Source of the DNA: Candidatus Gastranaerophilales bacterium
GTDB taxonomy: Bacteria; Cyanobacteriota; Vampirovibrionia; Gastranaerophilales; JAILCC01
Assembly (NCBI GenBank): GCA_024408745.1
Contig: JAKSUS010000028.1
Location: 1-10,552 of the forward strand
Length of the DNA stretch: 10,552 nucleotides
Direction of reading: 5' to 3'
In this document: positions 6,151 to 10,552 of the stretch, piece by piece
Numbering within the stretch: position 1 is the stretch's first letter
Layout of the letters: every line of letters starts with the position of its first letter
Translations under genes and position numbers: made by a program
Notes under the pieces: generated by a model
Databases searched by the model: none
Told to the model about the DNA's origin: nothing
What the model saw: the letters and a program-made list of their open reading frames with translations, nothing else

Positions 6151-6424
6151 AATTAACTTCCTTAAAATCTTCCCAATTTTTGGTTTATAAAATTTTGAAT
6201 TATTCGTTTCTTATATTTTAATAAAAAATTTATTTAAAACCAAATTGCTCTTTGTTTTTCTTTAAAAAATAAAAAAAATAAAAAAACATAAAATTATATA
6301 TAAAAAATATATACTTTGTATTTTTTGATTATATCCGATATGTATAAAATTTGCAGAAAAACTAATTGTAACAATTTTGTAACATTAAACAATTAATATA
6401 ATAATTTAGCGCAATAAATATAAT
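6151..6424. other. AT-rich intergenic spacer, no gene seen
   Basis: No open reading frame with coding character, tRNA or structured RNA was recognised. The stretch around 6260-6320 is almost pure A and T with alternating TATA tracts. The only sequence-specific signal is TTGTAACA twice (6366-6373 and 6377-6384), exactly 11 bp apart. It is the 3' untranslated zone of the right flagellar operon and lies beyond the end of the regulator. Confidence 0.6.
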
Positions 6425-7096
6425 TTACAAATTTGCTAAATAAGTAAAGACATCTTTATTTTGTTCCCACAATTCATCATCTGAAAGATTTTTTGATACT
6501 TCTAATGTTATTGTTGGAATATTTCTCTCGATACCACAATAAGTTCCGAATGAACCCGGAGTCGGATAACCTATATCAGCCTGAACAGGATAGCTGGTTA
6601 TTTTTGAAATGTCGTTTGCTATATCAAGTGCATCACCATCAAAATTAACTATTTCAAATGGCGCATGAATACTTAATATCGCATCAAATTTATATTTTTC
6701 TATTATATTTACAAGAAATTTTGTTTCTAATTCACTTGATTTGGAAGCTCCCGAAGTTGTTCCATCATCAAAAGTTGTTACTTCATAGTTTTTTGTCGGA
6801 AAATTTCTGTTTAAATCAACGTTATTAGCATTTCCTCTGCTACATATACTTTTACCGTCAGGATTTAAGCAAGGAATAAAAAATAAATTGTTTTTAAATT
6901 CAAGGTTATAATTCATAATCTGAATAATAAATTTCGTTATTAAAAAATCACCCTGAGGTTCTTCTCCATGCATAACACCTAAAAATAATATGTTCTTTGC
7001 ATTTACTTCTTTTGACTTATGAGAAAGAAATAAAACCTCGTTATTATTTAAAGTATTGATTCTTTCTTCAATATTAATAACTACATCAGTTGACAT
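6425..7096 (-). CDS. M14 zinc carboxypeptidase, MpaA-like peptidoglycan-peptide peptidase
   Basis: This 223-residue protein has the full M14 metallopeptidase set. H43 and E46 in MHGEE are zinc ligands, NPDG is at 78-81, and NRNFP (96-100) supplies the substrate-binding Asn-Arg. H144 in SIHAP is the third zinc ligand and E199 in TLEVS the catalytic base. Length and motifs fit the murein-peptide amidase MpaA group, which cuts the gamma-D-Glu-diaminopimelate bond of muropeptides during recycling. No signal peptide is present, so a cytoplasmic role in recycling released wall peptides is the simplest reading. It starts two bases after the fliF stop without a strong ribosome site of its own, so it probably relies on reinitiation, and it closes the operon. 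Substrate assignment is inference. Confidence 0.85.
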   Translation of the reverse strand: MSTDVVINIEERINTLNNNEVLFLSHKSKEVNAKNILFLGVMHGEEPQGDFLITKFIIQIMNYNLEFKNNLFFIPCLNPDGKSICSRGNANNVDLNRNFPTKNYEVTTFDDGTTSGASKSSELETKFLVNIIEKYKFDAILSIHAPFEIVNFDGDALDIANDISKITSYPVQADIGYPTPGSFGTYCGIERNIPTITLEVSKNLSDDELWEQNKDVFTYLANL

Positions 7097-7098
7097 TA

Positions 7099-8754
7099 TT
7101 AATCGCTTTCAATCCAGTTTTTAATTTGAAGTGCGACTTCATCTTCATCATCTTCAACTGTTTGCTTAATTTCTTCAACAAGTTGATTTGTTGCAGGAAT
7201 TGCAGGTTGAGGTGTTGCTGCGACTGCAGGAGGTGCTTGTCTTATTGTATTTAATGATTGTTGAAGTTGATCTTGTTGAGCCAATAATATTTGTGCTCTT
7301 TGATTAACTTCTTCAAGTTTATTTTCTTGTTGATTTGCAAGGTTTTTAAGAGTTTGTATTTTTTCTTCCTGAGTTGCTGCTGCAAGTGAAACTCTTTTTG
7401 AAAGTAAGAACCAACCTACAAAAATTAAAATTAATAATACAACTGCCATTGTCCACCATGGGTTTCCGCTTCCTTCAGGTGTCGGGAGTTTAATATCTTT
7501 ATCACCGGCTAAAGCAGGACGAGCAGCATCTGCAAAAATTATTGAAACATTTTCTGCGCTAACTTTCGGGCTTGCTGCTGTTGCAATTAACTGTTTTAAA
7601 TCATCAATAGAAATCATTTCCGGAATAGAATTGTTTTCAATTGTTACTGCAATTGAAATATCTTCAATCATGCCGGGTTTTAAATATTCTGAAACTTGAG
7701 TTTTTGTTGAACCGTATTGTTTTTCCGATGCGGTTCTTGAATAACTTCTGTTTTGGCTTGTATTTGCTGATTGAGGTAAACCGCTCGGCAAATATAAACT
7801 TACCGCATTAGTAACTTGTCCGTTTTCATTATTTTTATCGCCTAAATTTTCGTTAAATTCTTGTTCATTCAAAACAACATTTCTTTCAGGGTCATAAATT
7901 ACGCTGCTTCTTTCCATCGGTACCTGTCTTAGATAAGTACTAACAGTAACAACGTAATTACCTTTACCCAACAATTTATCTAACTGAGCCTGAACTTTTG
8001 ATTTCATATATTCATCATTTTCTTCAATTTTTTCCAAGTCACCGTCATTAGCGGCAGCCATACTTGAATAAACATTACCGTTTGTGTCCGTTATAGAAAT
8101 ATTATTTAATTCCAAACCTGAAACACTTCCTAATAAAAGGTTTGTAATTGCTCTTACTTTATCTTTTGAAAGTTTCTCACCAACAGGCATAACAAGTTGA
8201 ACTGTTGCGGTTTTAGGTTTTTGCATTGAAGTAAATATTTGTTGATCGGGAATTGAAATAAATACTGACGCATTTTCAATAGGATCAATTTTTCTTATTA
8301 ATCTTGATAATTCACCGTTTATTGCTCTTGCGAGTCTTATCTTTTTATCATCTTTTGTTGAAGTAAAATCGCCTTTATCAAAAACTTCCAAACCGACATT
8401 TGCATCAGCAAGACCGCTTTCAACAATCAATAACAAGGCTTGGTCACGTTGTTTTAAAGTTGATTTATCTTTTAATGTTAAAGTTACTTTTGAACCTGAG
8501 GATAATCTTTTTGTTTGGATTTTATGTTTAGCAAGTAATGCTTCAATTTCAAGAATTTTACCTAAATTATCAGATGTTACAAGTTCAACAACACCTTCAA
8601 TTTTTTTATCTTCATCAGGATCAATTGTTTTTTCATTTGAACCGACTTGAGGTCTTGAAAAACCTATAATAATAAATATTATTATCAACAGAACAACTCC
8701 GCCGATAATACTAAATAATAATGTTTTATTTTGTAATAATTTTTGAAAATCCAT
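7099..8754 (-). CDS. fliF: Flagellar MS-ring protein FliF
   Basis: FliF assembles the MS ring in the cytoplasmic membrane, houses the export gate and binds the rotor protein FliG. The 551 residues show the expected order. There is a membrane helix at 11-31, the ring-building domains at about 52-225 (YscJ-like, including VFISIPDQQIF) and an extended beta-collar region about 250-375 (Pro and Asn/Gln-rich in the middle). A second membrane helix lies at 434-452 (WWTMAVVLLILIFVGW). A glutamine-rich coiled coil (about 460-505), a Pro/Ala linker (507-521) and an acidic FliG-binding tail (VEDDEDEVALQIKNWIESD, 533-551) follow. The length matches the family. The ATG at 8752-8754 has an AGGAT site upstream, 41 bp after fliE. 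The next gene is a peptidase, not fliG. Confidence 0.96.
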   Translation of the reverse strand: MDFQKLLQNKTLLFSIIGGVVLLIIIFIIIGFSRPQVGSNEKTIDPDEDKKIEGVVELVTSDNLGKILEIEALLAKHKIQTKRLSSGSKVTLTLKDKSTLKQRDQALLLIVESGLADANVGLEVFDKGDFTSTKDDKKIRLARAINGELSRLIRKIDPIENASVFISIPDQQIFTSMQKPKTATVQLVMPVGEKLSKDKVRAITNLLLGSVSGLELNNISITDTNGNVYSSMAAANDGDLEKIEENDEYMKSKVQAQLDKLLGKGNYVVTVSTYLRQVPMERSSVIYDPERNVVLNEQEFNENLGDKNNENGQVTNAVSLYLPSGLPQSANTSQNRSYSRTASEKQYGSTKTQVSEYLKPGMIEDISIAVTIENNSIPEMISIDDLKQLIATAASPKVSAENVSIIFADAARPALAGDKDIKLPTPEGSGNPWWTMAVVLLILIFVGWFLLSKRVSLAAATQEEKIQTLKNLANQQENKLEEVNQRAQILLAQQDQLQQSLNTIRQAPPAVAATPQPAIPATNQLVEEIKQTVEDDEDEVALQIKNWIESD

Positions 8755-8795
8755 TTTCTTAATTATCCTATTTTACAAAGTAACCTTATATTATT

Positions 8796-9125
8796 CTACA
8801 CCTGAATTTGAGAAATCTTCTCATACGCTTGGACGACTTTTGTTGTAATTTGAGTTGCAATTGTTACGCTCAATTCAGCTTTATTGATAGCAGTAATAAC
8901 ATCATGGATATCTGCACCGTTGCCGGTAAGCATATCCTGTATTGCTTTATCAGGTGCATTTGCTGTTTCATTAAGGTTTTTTGTCATATCAATCATTGTT
9001 TGAGAAAAACTTGAAATTTTATCATCCGCATTAATATTTTCCATTCTCATCGGCGGAAGATTTGAATTAAGTTTTGAATTTTCAATTGAACTGATTAAAT
9101 TTAATCTCGGGAACTGTTTATCCAT
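8796..9125 (-). CDS. fliE: Flagellar hook-basal body protein FliE
   Basis: FliE links the MS ring to the proximal rod and is among the first proteins exported. The protein is 109 residues, the usual size. The second half is typical: SFSQTMIDMTKNLNETANAPDKA (about 39-61), then DIHDVITAINKAELSVTIATQITTKVVQAYEKISQIQV to the end, with the characteristic C-terminal AY.....(I/M)QV. The N-terminal 35 residues are variable, as in the family. The ATG (9123-9125) has a strong AAGGAGA site eight bases upstream, and the gene lies 15 bp after the transglycosylase and before fliF, in the conserved flgBC-fliEF order. Confidence 0.95.
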   Translation of the reverse strand: MDKQFPRLNLISSIENSKLNSNLPPMRMENINADDKISSFSQTMIDMTKNLNETANAPDKAIQDMLTGNGADIHDVITAINKAELSVTIATQITTKVVQAYEKISQIQV

Positions 9126-9140
9126 TTATAATCTCCTTTA

Positions 9141-9722
9141 TTACAAGTAATTTTTCAAAATGTTTCTTACATAATTTTGTGTTTCTTTAAAGGGAGGAAC
9201 ACCGTTATATTTATTAACCGCATTAGGTCCTGCGTTGTAAGCAGCCAATGCTAAAATTTTATTTCCGTTAAATCTGTCCAATAAGCCTTTTAAATATTTG
9301 ACTCCGCCTTCAATATTTTGAGAAGGATTAAAAGCATTTGTTATGCCCATTGATTTTGCAGTTGCAGGCATAAGTTGCATCAAACCCTGAGCACCTGTTT
9401 TTGAAATTGCATTTTGATTAAAACCTGATTCCTGCTGAATTAAAGCCATAACTAATCTCGGATCAACGTTATGTTTTTCGCAACTTTGAGTAACCAATCT
9501 TTGAATTTCAACTTTTGAAGCACTCATCGGTTCTTGAACCTGGTATTTAAAATCGGTAGGAGGAACAACTTTTAAAACATCAGAAAAGCTTTGCGCAGGT
9601 TGAGTAACGCTTTCTGCTGCTTTTGTTTTTTGTTCAATCATTACTTCAAGTTCGGCAGCACGTTTCATCGCTGACATTTGAGAACTTGAATTTATTAAAT
9701 TTTGAATATTTGTACTGAACAT
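9141..9722 (-). CDS. Lytic transglycosylase, SLT domain, within flagellar rod operon
   Basis: This 193-residue GH23/Slt-type lytic transglycosylase has its catalytic Glu98 in QQESGFNQNA. GAQGLMQLMP (110-119), NIEGG (136-140), AAYNAGPNAV (160-169) and a C-terminal PPFKETQNYVRNIL follow. Residues 1-70 are polar and without a signal peptide. From about residue 80 it is very similar to the transglycosylase at 1563-2198, while the N-terminal halves differ. Sitting between flgC and fliE, it should act on peptidoglycan where the proximal rod passes through; export by the flagellar apparatus is inferred. The ATG (9720-9722) has AGGAAA just upstream. An unusual 98-bp spacer with repeats separates it from flgC, in contrast to the tight spacing elsewhere in the operon. 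Confidence 0.92.
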   Translation of the reverse strand: MFSTNIQNLINSSSQMSAMKRAAELEVMIEQKTKAAESVTQPAQSFSDVLKVVPPTDFKYQVQEPMSASKVEIQRLVTQSCEKHNVDPRLVMALIQQESGFNQNAISKTGAQGLMQLMPATAKSMGITNAFNPSQNIEGGVKYLKGLLDRFNGNKILALAAYNAGPNAVNKYNGVPPFKETQNYVRNILKNYL

Positions 9723-9757
9723 TTATTATTTTCCTTCTTCCTTTTTAAATTTTTATT

Positions 9758-9777
9758 GTTGGGCAAGTATGCCCAAC
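9758..9777. repeat. REP-like palindrome in the flgC-transglycosylase gap
   Basis: GTTGGGC / GCCCAAC is a perfect 7-bp GC-rich stem with a six-base loop, standing out in AT-rich DNA. On the minus (transcribed) strand it is followed by AATAAAAATTT rather than a T run, so it is not a normal terminator in the operon direction. It may be a dispersed REP-type palindrome, or a hairpin that guards mRNA ends and sets the ratio of flgBC to downstream genes. Confidence 0.5.
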
Positions 9778-9783
9778 CTACAC

Positions 9784-9823
9784 CTTAGTGCCTTAGTATC
9801 TTAATGCCTTACTGCCTTAATTA
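9784..9823. repeat. Five imperfect tandem copies of an 8-bp unit
   Basis: Five consecutive 8-bp units begin with CTTA at 9784, 9792, 9800, 9808 and 9816; the best consensus is CTTAGTGC. The last copy ends on the flgC stop codon (9821-9823). On the coding strand each unit ends in TAAG. Since 8 is not a multiple of 3, stops occur in all three frames just after flgC. Copy number may vary by slippage without altering FlgC. Confidence 0.7.
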
Positions 9824-10267
9824 ACCTTTACCCATATCAACGGCTCTGTTTGCCATTGTTTTGGTAATATTTACAATCGCCATACTTGCTTCAAAAGCGC
9901 GGGCAGTCATTTGTGCATCAGCCATATCCACTAACGGATCAACATTAGATGCGTGAATATAACCGTTTGGATCTGCATCAGGATGTCCCGGTTTGTAGAT
10001 TAAATCACCCGGAGTTGTATCTTCAACAACACCGTTAAATACAACACCGCCACCGGTAAAAGGTACCGTTCCGCTTTGGAAAACGCTGTCTTTCATATAA
10101 CTCATAAGACCTGCAAATGATATATCGTCCTGAGAAATCAAAACAGGAATTTTTCTTACATAGTTAGGAGTATCAAGGTTTGCAATGTTTTTTGCATGAA
10201 TATCCATTCTTTTTGCATGGGCATTCATCCCTTGAGCACCTATGTTGTATGAATTAATTAAACCCAT
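9821..10267 (-). CDS. flgC: Flagellar proximal rod protein FlgC
   Basis: FlgC is one of the proximal rod subunits, exported by the flagellar type III apparatus. At 148 residues it has the normal length. The N-terminal motif is a clear FlgC form: GAQGMNAHAKRMDIHAKNIANLDTPNY at about 11-37. The middle has GGGVVFNG and the family's KPGHPDADPNGYIHASNVD segment (about 93-111). The C-terminal helix reads AFEASMAIVNITKTMANRAVDMGKG. The ATG (10265-10267) has TAGGTGA immediately upstream and is seven bases from the flgB stop. It is followed by a spacer with a tandem repeat and a palindrome before the transglycosylase gene. Confidence 0.96.
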   Translation of the reverse strand: MGLINSYNIGAQGMNAHAKRMDIHAKNIANLDTPNYVRKIPVLISQDDISFAGLMSYMKDSVFQSGTVPFTGGGVVFNGVVEDTTPGDLIYKPGHPDADPNGYIHASNVDPLVDMADAQMTARAFEASMAIVNITKTMANRAVDMGKG

Positions 10268-10274
10268 AATTCAC

Positions 10275-10552
10275 CTACTTTCCTACGTTTGCTACTGATT
10301 TCATTTGAGTAATAACACTTGACATTTGTCTTGTCGCAACTGCATAAAACATTGCGTTTTTCTGCATTTCAACCAGTTCCTGCTTTAAATCAACCTGACC
10401 GTCTTCCTGTAAGAAAAACGGATTAGGTCCTATTTTTTCCGATAATTCTGTTTCCAATGGTGCGTTTGCCGTTGATAAAATCTGGCTAAAACTTACGTCC
10501 TTTCTCACATAACCGGGAGTATTAGCATTTGTAACGTTTGCTGCATTTACTT
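10275..10552 (-). CDS. flgB: Flagellar proximal rod protein FlgB (5' end beyond window)
   Basis: The frame stays open to the right edge, showing 91 residues of a protein usually about 130 long. The first visible residues include the rod motif ANTPGY (VNAANVTNANTPGYVRKDVSF), where a Val GTG at 10506-10508 could be mistaken for a start; it lies inside the conserved motif, so the real start is outside the window. The C-terminal part (LKQELVEMQKNAMFYAVATRQMSSVITQMKSVANVGK) is the usual FlgB helix. It sits directly ahead of flgC in the conserved flgBC-fliE order. FlgB is a proximal rod subunit. Confidence 0.92.
   Translation of the reverse strand, partial: VNAANVTNANTPGYVRKDVSFSQILSTANAPLETELSEKIGPNPFFLQEDGQVDLKQELVEMQKNAMFYAVATRQMSSVITQMKSVANVGK

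Noticed and set aside
6260..6320. Replication origin-like AT-rich zone
   Set aside because: Only low complexity is seen; no DnaA-box cluster, iterons or replication gene accompany it.
9758..9777. Intrinsic terminator between flgC and the transglycosylase
   Set aside because: The hairpin lacks a T run on the transcribed strand, and a T-rich tract is found only on the other strand's side, so full termination in the operon direction is not supported.
10275..10508. A complete 77-residue gene starting at the GTG at 10508
   Set aside because: The frame remains open to the window edge and the GTG encodes Val within the conserved ANTPGY-type rod motif, so this is the 3' part of flgB.

Overview
The window is AT-rich bacterial DNA carrying two blocks of flagellar basal-body genes, separated by a three-gene metabolic operon with a divergently oriented regulator. 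Nearly everything is on the minus strand; only the Nudix-type regulator is on the plus strand. AT-richness, good Shine-Dalgarno sites, a split flagellar gene set and enzymes acting on diaminopimelate-type peptidoglycan fit an uncultured, probably host-associated, motile bacterium with a peptidoglycan wall. A flagellated member of the Gastranaerophilales/Melainabacteria (non-photosynthetic Cyanobacteria) is my best guess. It is a guess from general character, since no phylogenetic marker is in the window.

Layout in window order. Positions 1-2198 (minus) hold an operon read as lytic transglycosylase -> flgF-like -> flgG, with flgG running off the left edge. Positions 2199-2407 hold an intergenic stretch with a strong bidirectional hairpin. 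Positions 2408-2527 hold a decayed 3' end of a VanX-type D-Ala-D-Ala dipeptidase gene. Positions 2526-5106 (minus) hold a tightly overlapping operon: class III PLP aminotransferase -> alpha/beta hydrolase with a cysteine at the nucleophile position -> small four-helix membrane protein. Positions 5107-5443 form a divergent control region with several palindromes. Positions 5444-6112 (plus) hold a Nudix-fold regulator with a C-terminal helix-turn-helix-like domain, closed by a hairpin terminator that also suits the opposite direction. Positions 6151-6424 are a very AT-rich spacer. Positions 6425-10552 (minus) hold a second flagellar operon: flgB (partial) -> flgC -> lytic transglycosylase -> fliE -> fliF -> M14 zinc carboxypeptidase.

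How it fits together: FliF makes the MS ring, FliE joins it to the rod, and FlgB, FlgC, FlgF and FlgG build the rod, which must cross the peptidoglycan. Each flagellar block carries its own small transglycosylase with a nearly identical catalytic domain and no visible signal peptide, and the second block ends with an MpaA-like peptidoglycan-peptide peptidase. This suggests that local wall opening and fragment processing are wired into rod assembly. The central operon is probably controlled by the divergent Nudix-type sensor, whose Nudix box has lost key acidic residues. The operon's substrate cannot be read from the sequence.

Points most worth a second look: the vanX remnant with two separate inactivating changes, the duplicated flagellar transglycosylases, the peptidase in the place where fliG is usually found, the Cys-nucleophile hydrolase, and an 8-bp tandem repeat plus palindrome inside the flagellar operon.
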